Assembly: GCF_035582795.1 (NCBI RefSeq)
Contig: NC_134365.1
Location: 138,907,077 to 138,971,076 of the forward strand
DNA from: Mycteria americana
Taxonomy: Eukaryota > Chordata > Aves > Ciconiiformes > Ciconiidae
DNA: 64,000 nucleotides
Reading direction: 5' to 3'
Part shown: positions 1 through 13,000 of the stretch, piece by piece
How positions within the stretch are numbered: position 1 is the stretch's first letter
Layout of the letters: every line of letters starts with the position of its first letter
Notes under the pieces: model-generated
Told to the model about the DNA's origin: nothing
The model's input: only the letters and a program-made list of their open reading frames with translations
Databases searched by the model: none
Position numbers and translations under genes: made by a program

Positions 1-1063
1 AGGTGTTTAGCTTACTCTTCACATCTTTCTCATTGACAATTTCACTTACTTTAAACCCACAGTTTCATGCGAGATAAGGCTGCTCAGATCCAACATTAAG
101 ATGTCACTCAACTGCTGAAAAACTAGGAAATAAAGCCAGTAACTGTGTGCTATTTCTCTCTCCATATACAAATGGCTATAAAGTGCATTAACTTCTATTA
201 GCCTCTTCTTTCTACAGTACAAAAATTTTTGAAAACTGACCCTGCAGGCTTGACTGCAGCATATAGAGAGAAGGAAACATTTTATAGCATGCAATGCAAA
301 ACACCACATAATGACAAAGCTCTTCCTGCAATCAACAGAGAGCAGAAATGTAAATAAATAAAACGCTGACCTCAGAGAAAAAAAATTAGGATAAAATTTC
401 TTTCAGTAACTGAACCATATGTTCCAAAACTACTCCAAGACGCTGATTAATGACAGCATAATTGCAAACGTTCTTCACACATTTAACCCAGTTCTAAAGT
501 AACTTCTAATTCATAATACTATTTAAGCCTCAGTCACTGAAGGAAAAAATCAACAAGAGTATATGTAACAGCTGCAGAAATTTATCTTCAGAATTGCAAC
601 TTGGTAATACTGCTCTGATATTGGTCCATGATGAACACTCCTTGGAGTTTTACTTTATGCAGCAAATATAATAGAGCCTCAAGTTAGTTCATATACTAGT
701 GCACTTTGCTGGTTTTTTAAAAAAAAAATCCTACACAATTTTAAAACATTGTGAAACAACTGTCAGACCTACGTGCATTAATCAGAACAAGGTTACGCAA
801 GATTTCAGAGCAAATAGTATGTTCCCAAATTTCAGAACCAACTCGATTTTAGTGTCTACTTATTATGACATACCTTCTCCTCTAAAGACGCAAATATGAA
901 GAAAATGAATCCCTCATCATCTGGGACAGTTTGTTTTTCTTATTTCCAGCATCAGTCAGAATTTTTTCTCTCCAACTACAGTCTTAAAGTATCAAGACAA
1001 TTGTCTTACAACTGTTAAGCCCTAAGATGTTCAACAAACTGTCTAAAATGCACTAAAACTTAC
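1..1063 (-). other. OFD1: OFD1 intron downstream of the last visible exon
   Basis: This AT-rich stretch follows the donor T|GTAAGTTTT at 1064/1063 and should be intron of OFD1 running to the window edge. I looked for the next OFD1 exon, which must start in phase 1 and encode the charged C-terminal helix region, and did not find it. Reading frames here are short and resemble no OFD1 sequence. Confidence 0.6.
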
Positions 1064-4000
1064 ATTCGAGAGAAGAAACGCATTCTTCAAGGTCCTCATA
1101 CATTAGTTTCTCTGGTTTGGGGATATCACTGAAATCTTGTTTATCTGTTCGTTGATTACGAAGTCTGAAAGAAGAAGGAAGAACATAAATAATTTAATAA
1201 ATATAAATGCTAAACTTTTAAGCAAATAGCGATCTGAGATTTAAATACAAGGATTACTCACATGCTTAGCAACAGACTAAAAAAACATGCAACCTAAATG
1301 CTGTAACTTTCTAACTCAAAAAGTCAGCTCCATTTCTCTGGTAGCTGTCTCCCTGCAGACCTTCCCCAAGGCCTATATATGACATGAAGGCATTACATTA
1401 AAACAAAATACGCTCTCAAAAGGCATAAAAAGTTGTAAGAAAGAAAAAAAGGAGAAATACAATGAAGTGTGACACTTAGTCAACTAAAATTAAGAAATTT
1501 GCCTTTTTGGGATCTGTGTTGCAGTCTAATTCCCACTTTAATGTCATCTTAACAGACGTGTTTGAAATGTATTAGGATTAGATGTCTGGCAAAACATATA
1601 TGCAGGGGTGAAAATCTGGGTGCTATGAAAAATGGGGTTAGTGCCCTCATTCTAAATGCCCATTTATCTCATCAGAAAGATAATGTGAAAGAACAATATC
1701 TCTCACGTGACCCAGCTACTAAACTCTGACCAGAACCAGAATAGCAAAAGGAGTGCAGGTCACTAATGAAATTCAGCAGCAGCACTTCATAAAGAAGCTT
1801 ACTTCACACCAGCTGGTGCTCTTCACCACGGCATAAATATGTTTGTGCTTACAATTTCTAGGGAATTCAGGTCTTCTACGGGGCAAAAGTGGAGAACAAA
1901 CAGGACATACCCCCACAATGAGACATGTTCAATAAAAAAAAATGTGTATCTGGGGACAAACAAATAAATCTGCATTGTCAGAAGGATAGTTCAGTAATGT
2001 CACTGGGGAAAAATACCATGTACATTAAATACAACAGAATAAATGGAACTTCAAGTTTTTGGAAGTCTACTTCATGTTTTTAGTCTTTCCTTCACAGAAA
2101 TGGTTACGTGTTAAATAATTCTCAAGGACACAAGGTTCAAGGACGAACATGTCACTTTCTTCAATACTGCGTCCTGCAGCACTGCTACAAAGACAGTCAA
2201 TACACTGCCTCAGATTCAACAAACAGAAGAGGTCTGCCTCATGAAGACCAGTAAACACGTGTATTTCCAAAGAGTTTTCAAAATTCATTCCATCAAACAA
2301 AGCTGGCAACCAAACCCTGGACTGTACCTAATGTCAATATTCCATAAAACAGTACTGGTGTGCCAATCAACACCAAATAATTAAATTGCATGAGTTACAC
2401 TTATAATTACCATTAAAGCTTAAAGAAAAAACAACCACCACCATCTAAGCTATTTTGTTAATGTCTGAAATTACTTTTTTAGCCTAAAACTGGTAACAAC
2501 CCTCACAATCGGTTTCTTCAGCCCTAAACAAAAAAGGAATGGTTTAGATAATAATCTGCTTTATAACTCTAGTCTTCCTGTCTGTGTTTATTGGCTTCCT
2601 TCATACCATTCATATCTTGAAACATCAATAAACAAGGAGCTCCTGTAGTCACGGAAGCAATTGTTCTTCTGCACTGACAGAGCTCTAACTTGTAATGGCT
2701 TACTGGTGTTATAGCATCGTATTTTCCTTTCTTTTCTTTTGAAAGAAGTTCCTATTGCCACCTAAAATCTACAGGTCATAAACTAATCCCACGATACACA
2801 TCAATGATGTGGCATTTGCCTAATAATGAGAGTAAATAGCTGGAAAAGCCCACACATGCATTTCTCAAATATTTTATGTAACAAAACAGTCCAAGGCACA
2901 AGAAATTAAAAAATACTCAACAAAAGAATGTTTTTCCTTTAAGTAAGTCTTGGGAAAGCAGCAAGTTCAAGAAAATTATTGGGACCTCATACCCTTGCTT
3001 TGTCACGAGGAACCCAAGAAAGCAACTAGAAACCATAGCTGCCTGCCCAGACCCTGACGTGTTCTTTGCAACACAACTTGCTCATGCTGTTCACTCTTCA
3101 GGCAGCGTGGACTCTACAACATCCTTCAAAGAAGTACAGTCCCTCACAGTATTAGAGCATTTTCCTGTATCACCTTAACATGCAGGTTAACACTCAACCT
3201 TCACTTTGTAAGGTCTGTCACAGGAATACAGGAAATCTGAGACATACTGTAGAACATGTGAATGAGCAGGGAAAGAAGAGACAGCCACTTAAAAGAAACT
3301 AATCTCACAGTCCCTAGAAATTCCAACAGCTTCTTTTCAAGGCCAAGAACATAAAGGCTCTCCCCAAATTCTAACCACAAAAGAGACCCTCTCTGCATTA
3401 AATCTATATTGAGGACTTGATAACAACAAAATAGGAAAGCCCTACAAATGCCTGCTAGAGCTGCCCCAGGCCAAGCAGTCTTTCTTCAGCCATCAAATCT
3501 GGAATGATGGCTAGCAGGTTACGGTCAATTCAAGTGTCTCTTCCTAGGAAAGAAACATTAAAAATTAAATACTCGAGGTTCTTCTGAAGGCACCTATTCA
3601 GGATTCTCACTTTTGGAGAATGGAGGCAGCAGTGACTGTTAAGAACAGAAGAATGTCATACATGGAAACAGGAGATACAGAGAGGAAAGGGAAGTCATTT
3701 TTAATGCAGCTTAATTTTCCAAGTTATTCATTTACTTAAAAGAGGTCTTAAAAAAAAAAAAACCACAAAGGAAAAGAGTAAAGTTCTGCTACCCATCCCC
3801 TTCCCACATGCAAAGGAGACTGGAGATTCCAATTCTGAAAGCAGTTATACAGGCACATGAACAAGATCTTCAGAGAAAAAAAAAAAAAGGTTAGCATTAC
3901 AGCTTGTTAATGAATGAAGTGAGAATGTACAACTGCCTTGATTTAAACTCTCAGACAGCAGAAACTACCAAGCTTTAATCAGCAAAAGCTCATCAGTCAG

Positions 4001-7000
4001 GTTGCAGATGTGAAAAATAGAGACACGCTAAAAGAGACATAGCTTTGCTCAAGGAATTAGTGACCTTTTTTATTAAGGGTTTTTGTGTGCATCAAATATA
4101 ACCTCAATAGCTTTTGAAGATCAAGCATATGCAAAAGGCCTGTTCTGATATGGGAAAGACAAGAGATTATCACTGCTTTGGACAGGAATTTGTGATGAGC
4201 TTGTAGTTTTACCTTTTTCTTGAAAAATTATTTCAAGTCATTGAAACATGAAGTTTACCCCTCTAAAGACCCAACATCGTCTTCTGAAATGAAGTTTATT
4301 CTCAAATTAGTCTACAACATCAGCAGGAGTTCGTTAAGCCTTATCAGGATCACATTTATATGGACAGCACAGAAGCCTACTAGAGGAATCAAACCTGTCA
4401 AATCCCAAAAGAGGCCATGACAGCAAACTGCTAAAAATACGTTCACATTCAGGTAATTCATATGAGGGTGAGGATCTCCAATAGAATTGTTGTAAATAAG
4501 ACATGCCAAGTGACAGTCAGTTAATAGGCCACTGTAGTACCTTCACACTCCCATTTGCAACACAGTACAGGCATTATTCTTACTCAAAAAAGTATACAGT
4601 CTAAATTTTTAAGTTATCAATATAGTCCAAAGTTATGGGACACCAGGAGAAGTCAGATATATCTTGGACATATGCATCCATTCCTCACATGTTTAAAAAA
4701 TAAGATTTTTTTCATAGATACTTATACATAGGCATGCCAGTCAGTTGTTGTTTAACTCTGATTTACTTTTAGGAACAGATTTTACTTTTTTAGGAAACTT
4801 TTAGAAAACACGTTTTCTGAAATTAGTGATTAACAGAATATTTATTTATTAGCAATGAATCTTTCATTCAGCTGTCTGAACGTGGTCTACTGTGTAAGGA
4901 AATACAATCAAAGAGAAGGTCTACACTGACACAATAGAGTTCAAGCGCTGCAGAACTTCCAACTCTCTTAAAATACGAGGATCCACAACACACTTTGCTT
5001 TAAATAACAGCATGCAATGCTTTCAGAAGTTCATCAGAACACTGACACATGAAAAGTAGAAAAGAGGAGAAGAGGGGAAAAGCAGAAGTTTACTGTTAAA
5101 TCTAGAGCTATATCTAAGGAGGTATCTACAGCAGCCTGAAAACCAACAAGGTAAATCAGTTTGACCTGAGCCCAGGAACATCTAAGCTTTGTATGACTTG
5201 TATCTGTCAGGTGTGCCTTAGCGGTGACAGCGCACACCACATGAACCACCTTCTATCTTCGAAGCCAGACACCGTAACAAAGCAATACTTACACTGGTTG
5301 AAGCAGCACAAACTGAAAGTGCTGAGAAGCAGTTCTAAACAGTGTTTTAATCACAGAGGAACTAATATACCTAAACAGCAGAATTTGAGCTAAGTTTCAG
5401 TGACGGATATTTATCAATTTGCTATATCTGCATTAAACTAACAGGCGCTTAGGATGCCTCACATTCTCACTCTCCAGGCTTTTTAGTCCTTTGGCTAGCA
5501 CTTTTCCATGGCAGCGGGTTTTTTAGGCCCTGGAGCTAGTGCTACCATTACTGTTTCTCCCCAACAGAGGGAATCTTTGGAATAACCTTTCATCCTTGCT
5601 CAACTACACTAGTGAAATGACTTTACAAAACACTTTGTAAATCAATCAAGTTTTATTTTGTCATAGGACAAGACAAAAACCATCGCATTCATCTGAAGTT
5701 TCCAATGCATTTGAGGTTTAAGTATTTCACTGCACATAACTTTGCACTGTAAGGAAGCACAAATTTAACAGAGGTGGAAATGTCAAATCACATTTGCCAA
5801 AGGTGTTTGGATTTGGGAGGAGGGGTGTTTGGTTTTTAAAACTAAGTTCCTCTTGAGGCATGATATTGAAGAATGGAAATCCTTATCCATCTTTAGAAAA
5901 GTTCTCACTTTTAAAATTAATAGCTTACTTGAATTGTAAAAGCAGCTATCACCATGAACAGTTACATAAATGTTTCTTTAAAAAGCAGGTTAAAAATGTT
6001 GCTTTGTAAACAATGTTACCTGATTTTCTGGCCATGACTGGATGGTGAGGAAGAAACAGACTCAGAAGATGAAATAGGCTTTGAAATAGGAGAAAGCACC
6101 TGGTCAACACTCTGCTGTGAAGAGGCAAGGTACGAGCCACTGATGTCTGCAGATAAAAATCCCACAATTTGTATTAGTCAGTTATTTGTCCTATCACTTT
6201 TCAGACAAGGCTGGTTTTTACAACACATGCATAATTAGACTGTGCAGGCACCACCACTATAGGGCAACTAGCATCCAAATCTACCAGGATTAACATGAAT
6301 TTTCTTGTCCTGGTTATTTCTTTTTTTTTTTTTAACCCCTCCTGTATGGCAATTCTCCTCTGCAAGCCTTCACCATCATAAACTTACTCCTCACAAAGCC
6401 TATGATTATCATCACTCCATAATACATCCATGTTCCCCACAAACTGCATCCCCTCTGCCAAATACCAAATAATTTCTCCCATGCTGGGCATTAGAGAAAG
6501 CAGAAAGGGACCCAGATTTCAAGCTAGGGATGTGCTTACTAGCCAGCAAAAGATAACGCTTGAGGTCTCCCAAAGGCCATTCTTCATTACGAAAGTTAAC
6601 CTGGAGGTTTCATTTTCTACAGATTAGTTAAAATGGGTGATGAAGCAAAGAAAAAAATCTTTGAAGATTTTATGCTCTTATCAACAGCTGTAAAGTTAGC
6701 CGGGAAGGAAAACAGACAGACAGTATGACTAGAGAAACCTTGAGTTTACTAGGAAACCAAGGTAAAAACCAAACCCCCTGCATTAAAAAGGCTTTTAACC
6801 AAACTTGTAAAGTCCAGCACTTTGCTTAAATTTTGCTTTGAAATCTTAATTTTCCTTTCCTCTGCATCTGCACAGGTCTTTCATTACTAGACTATGAATT
6901 ATTATTTTTTCCACAAGATTTGGCATTCACTCGATAAGCAGGTACTGTTTTTCTTCTCTTTATTGACCAAATAACATTTACTATAGTCAGTGCTAATTTA

Positions 7001-10000
7001 GCTCAAGAGATAGAGGAAAAGCCATTATTAACACTCCCATACCTGAAGTTCTTTCAGGTGGTTGTATAGAAGTGCACCCCGTTCATGGTGCACATCACAC
7101 TACAGAAGTCAGGATGCTTCAGACCGAGGTTGCCCATAGATTTTTATCTCCAGACAGTCCCTATGCCCATGCAACACTGATGAACATCACCTCAGGAAGC
7201 TGAGCACTAACAGAACGGGACCCAGCAGTTACATCGTACTCATGTATCAGCAATACCTCTTCCTGGTGGGAACCCTCAGCCCACCCACATACAATCTTTT
7301 ATAAAGCGACCTGTCAAATTTTCACATGCAGAACAAATGCACCAGGAGAGCACGCAGTACTCGCCACATGCACCTCCTTGGCATAACACATACTGCAGGG
7401 TAGGACACAGGTAGCACACCAGACATCTCAAATAGTAATTTACTACAACCTACTACTATTTAGAAATTATCTAGGATTGAACTTCCTGATTTTCTACTGA
7501 AAGACAAATAGCTGAGGTCTTTGGCTCACAGTATGCTGTCTGCAAGACTCACCAGCCTTGCTCTTTCTCATCAGAGGTATGAAGTTTGGTCAAGTAATGA
7601 TCAAGGTGAAGAGTACTGATCAAGTAACAGGACACATGGGTCAGATGACCAAAATCCAAATTTTTTTTTCTCAGTAACTATTTCTCGATCTGTGTTTCTG
7701 TCCAGAGATTGGAGACGGTAAGCAGGGGAAAACAGAAAAGGACCCTGTCCTACTTTTAGTTGCTCTTAAAGAAATGGGCTTACTCCTTCCCAGTAGAAGG
7801 ACAAAGCCTGAAAGATATCCAACATGCATGGGCTTGGGAAGGAAAACAGTCAAATGCATGAAATAATTTAAAGGAAGAGAGAAAACCTCATACCCTTCCA
7901 CTGGCAGACTATGCAGTAAAACAGCTGCTAGATCTGCCAACTGCAAGTATTTTACAGGAGGACACACTTCTTCCTTTCATCCATCAAAGATAGGTGCTGA
8001 CAACTGAGCTGCAGTTTGTCCTTACATGAGTTAACTGTAGTATACCTCACTTAAAGGAAAATCACATCTCAGACTTACGTGCATGATATCTTTTAGCTCT
8101 TAAAATTTATTCTGACCTGTTCAGACTGGCATCTTCAACAGCACCGAAAAGCTCCATGGAAGCTTCCAGAATGACTTAGTTTTCTAGCAGACACATCTGG
8201 TGCTTCAGCCATCTTTAGGATGAACGGTAACATATATACCAGTATAAAAGCACTCCTTCTCAGAAAACTCTTGAAACAGAGCTGACATATCAGTGGGGAA
8301 GGAATCTAACTGGAAGCAGGTAAATCACTCCACAGCACGTTACCACTAAAGCTACAGCGCTTAGTGGGGCAAGTACCACATCAGTTCACCTTGAAACATA
8401 TCATCTAGCTGCAACCCGGTTTCCTACGCTACATACCATACATTTTCTGTAACACCTCAGTCAGGTAATACCCTCCTTTGTTATTCAACTCTTATGCCTC
8501 TCCAGAACAAGTCAGTCTTGTGCATTAAGCACAGAACAGATCCAATGGAAAAAAATAGATCAGCCATCATGCAACAAGCCTCTGACAGGTACAAAGATGG
8601 GAATGATTGTTAAGGTTATGCACACAACTTAAATACTGACCTTTATTGGGTTTGCATGGCAAGGTTTTGGTAGCAGGAGGGCTGCAGGGGTGGCTTCTGT
8701 GAGAAGCTGCTAGAAGCTTCCCCCATGTCCGATAAAGCCAATGCCAGCCAGCTCCAAGCCAGCTCCAAGATGGACCCGCTGCTAGCCAAGGCCGAGCCCA
8801 TCAGCGACGGTGGTAGCACCTCTGGGATAACATATTTGAGAAGGGGGAAAAAAACTGCACAACTGCAGCCGGAGAGAGGAGTGAGAGTATGTGAGAGAAA
8901 CAGCTCTGCAGACACCAAGGTCAGTGAAGAAGGAGGGGCAGGAGGTGCTCCAGGTGCCAGAGCAGAGATTCCCCTGCAGCCCGTGGTGAAGACCATGGTG
9001 AGGCAGGCTGTCCCCCTGCAGCCCATGGAGGCCCACAGTGGAGCAGGTATCCACCTGCAGCCCGTGGAGGACCCCATACCAGAGCAGGTGGATGCCTGAA
9101 GGAGGCTGTGACCCCATGGGAAGCCCGCGCTGGAGCAGGCTCCTGGCAGGACCTGTGGCCCCATGGAGAGAGGAGCCCACGCTGGAGCAGGTTTGCTGGC
9201 AGGACTTGTGACCCCATGGGGGACCCACACTGGAGCAGTCTGTGCCTGAAGGACTGCACCCTGTGGAAGGGACCCACGCTGGAGCAGTTTGTGAAGAACT
9301 GTAGCCTGTGGGAAGAGCTCACGTTGGAGAAGTTTGTGGAGGACTGTCTCCCATGGGAGGGACTCCACACTGGAGCAGGGGAAGAGTGTGAGGAGTCCTC
9401 CCCCTGAGGAGGAAGGAGCGGCAGAGACAAAGAGTGATGAACTGACCGCAACCCCCATTCCCCGTCCCTCTGCACTGCTGGGGGGGGAGGAGGTAGAGAA
9501 AGCAGGAGTGAAGTTGAACCTGGGAAGAAGGGAGGGGTGGGGGGAAGGTATTTTAAGATTTAGTTTTTATTTTCTCATTGCCTTACTCTGATTTGATTGG
9601 TAATAAATTAAACTAATTTCCCCAAGTTGAGTCTGTTTTGCCCGTGACAGTAATTGGCGAGTGATCTCTCCCTGTTCTTATCCTGACCCAGGAGCCTTTC
9701 ATTATATGTTCTCTCCCCTGTCCACCTGAGGAGGGGGAGCGAAAGAGCGGCTTTGGTGGATACCTGATGTCCAGCCAGGGTCAACCCACCACACCTCATT
9801 TTACAACAAAACCCTACTTTTCTGAAAGATTTTTCGTGTGTACAGTATTAAACGCATAGTCTGTAAGTAGTTTATACACAAGCTGACAGAGAGAAGTTAA
9901 AACATAAAAGATTGCTTTCAAAGTTAAAGTTTTCAAATATGTTTTCAGTAACAGAGCATGATATTCTACATGCAGAAACACAGAGACAGCCACAATAGAT

Positions 10001-13000
10001 CAGGCTGTTTGTAGCATGTTTCTAGCAGTGCCCATTACTAAACAAAACTAAACTAAAATTCAAAAAGGAGAATACTTATACCTTACTTGTGCCAACATCC
10101 ACCCTGACCTTTCCTCAATCAATACTTGGGCCATCCTGACAGGGAAGTTTTATTCCTGCATCTATACTTGTTGCCACAGAAGCAATAAATTCCACAACTT
10201 ACTCATTTTATGAAAAAGTACTTCCTTCTCTTTCCTTTCAATTTCACAGAATTCTGGGGTCTGTGAAGCAGGGATTAATCGATCCCTTTTCACCTTTTCC
10301 ACATCACTCATTGCTCTCCAAACTTCCCACAGCTCACCTCAGCCAACTCTTTTCCAAACTAAGCTGCCCTTTTTATATTTACCCTTCCTTCACGCAGAAG
10401 CTGATCATTATCTTTTTTTTGTTACTATCTCTTTTTTTCATCCTATTAAATCCACTTTGAGCTAGGGTGACAAGAATTGCATGACTCAAGAAGCAGATGT
10501 ACTGCAGATTTGAAACAACATTTTTTTTTAAATTTTCAATTCTTTTCTATTTTGCTTGCTTTTCTGAGTACTGCCCCTTTAAAAAAAAAATCTACCAAGT
10601 AATTATTAGACACTGTGAAATTAATACCAAATTACAATTTTCCAATCATGACCAAACACTAATCCCCTCCCCCTCACAACTGTTCAGGAATATTTGATAA
10701 AGATGTCACAGCAAAAAAGGACAAACAAAAGCAAATGTGGACCTTTCAGACTGGAAAACTCAATTTAAGAGAAGCCAGACGAAGCAGTCTTCTGCTGCAC
10801 ACGTTAACTACAATAGCTAAATGAAAAGATACGAATACAGAAGTAGGGTTATTAAAACTAGGAAATTACAATTAATGTTGCAAAGTAGTTATACTTAATA
10901 GCAACTTTTGAATTAAACTCTGCATATCATAAAGTTACACCTGTAGTGAATTATATGGCGTAGTCTTCTCTTTAAAGCTACCTGCACTAAGCACAGTATG
11001 TTTAGCCTCCCTCAGTGTACTTCTCCAGTACCTGTTTCCATGAAGTAGCAATACTCCAAGCAGCTAGCATATTTTGTCTCTGACTTCTCCTGCCTCTCAG
11101 CACATAACAAATGAGCGAACGACTTTCTCTTCCCATAGCGCAAGAGGAACACTAAGTAAAACCCCAATACCACACCACATTAACAATCTTGACTTACCCT
11201 CTGAAACTTTCTTTTTACTGAGATCTCTTTCCAATTTGGAAACGGGAGTAGAAGAAAGGCGTCTTGAAGAAGACGCTCCTCTGTGCGGTGGCGTTAAGGG
11301 ATTTTTAAAGACATCAACCTGCCCAGTTCTTTTGATGTATTTTTCACCTCTTGGACTGCTCGAGGGGGAATGCTGGGAGCTGGAATTATCCTCTAGAAGT
11401 TCATGCTGGGTAGTCAAGGGGGGTCTACTAATAGCACACTGTAGAAGTAAAGGGGACTGTATCTTTCTCGGTGTTCTGCTTGCAGCCGCACTCTGCATGA
11501 CTCTGTGTTGGTAGTTCCTGTAGGCTTCTTCCAAATACTCTGCTTCTTTTTCTAGTTCTTTTATTCTAGTGCGGGTTTGCGCTATACACTCCAGGTCAGA
11601 ATCCGGAGAAGCACTGCGAGGCTGTAACTGCTGACAATACCCAACTCTTGGCATGGCATTTACCTTCATCACATCGGTCATAACCTGATTCTTCAGGAAC
11701 GTGCTATCCACATAAATATCATGAGGTACAATTCTGTCACCAGTGAAGTCAAGGACAGAGCGATCGACAAGCGAAGGCTTTGGATTCCGATACACTTCAT
11801 TTTCCAGAGCTAAATGATAGCAAGAGAAAGCGAGTGACAGTAAAGGGTGAGAGAGGGAGACCCATAACGAAAGAGAAACAGTAAAACATGGCATTTAAAT
11901 TCCAATTTGATCAAAAGTATTTTAACATGGAATTGGCTTAAATTTGGAGAATTTAAGGGGTTATTTAAATGTATTTTTAATGTAGCTGCATAGCTGCAAA
12001 TTATCACTGATATTTTTTAACATATAATCCTTCCATGTAAAACTACCTGAAGTATGCACTCTACAATATTATTTCTTACATTATGTTTAAATAAATAATT
12101 AATTAAAATTTAACACATCACCACTTTGGACACATTATATCCAATCACGCTGTTTTAACAGCGAGGGACACAGGTGAGGGACACAGGGCAGGCCACAAGT
12201 CTTAGCGGTTTCCTTCTATTTAGATCAAAAAAGAAATTTGGAGGAAAACAACATACCACACAGATAATGTAGGTTTTTTTAAAAAAAGTACTTCTCCAAA
12301 ATTGTCAGTTAAATTGAATGTTTCAGGGCTGTCTGCTTCCTGGCTGGCACTTGCATGCTTCAGCAAGCCCAAAACACCAATCTATAAGGCTGTATCTTTC
12401 TGAGCAAAATGACAACCTTGTTTTTATTCTACATAAATGGTTCTTCAATGACATCCTTAACTCTGAAGCAAAATAAAAGTCCATGCAGTAATTTCAGTCA
12501 TTTAATTAAAATACATATTTGCTATTTGACGCTAACAAATTTCCAATTCCAAATGGTACCAGTACTTGTACCACATATGACAATGTACATATCAGTCTAG
12601 TGAGTGATATAAAGTATTGCATATACTCAGCTATGGTGCAACACATGCTGTATATATAATGAATAATCATTGCAGAATTCAGTCCCAAAACTTCTATTTA
12701 TCATACTTGATATTAGCAACATGACAGACGGGCATCTTTAGAACTACGTTTCTTCAGCAGACTGAATTGCTTTACGCAAGTGCCTCCCTCTTTCTAATGC
12801 TCATACGAGGTGCTTAAGTTACTGGCCTTGACGACAACTGTTAAACAGTTAGATTTAAATTTGTGAGGTATGCAATAAAATTTCAAATTGATTATTCTTA
12901 TTATGAACATTCAAGAAGCAAAAATGCATTAAAACGCAACTTGCCTCCTGGAAAACTGTGATTATGTTATCACCAAACATTAATGTCTTCATACTGAGGA

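Noticed and set aside
1-1063. A further OFD1 exon, including an 8-base segment between AG and GTATGTC near 873-880
   Set aside because: No reading frame here resembles the OFD1 C-terminus, and an 8-base exon would need support from transcripts.
8643-9475. Long overlapping open frames (up to 271 codons) as a protein gene
   Set aside because: They come from GC-rich degenerate repeats of an LTR-like element, are open on both strands, and sit inside an OFD1 intron with no matching splice signals.
11097-11894. Continuous 265-codon frame as the OFD1 exon
   Set aside because: Only 11198-11809 is bounded by a proper acceptor and donor in the right phases. The ends of the frame run into intron.
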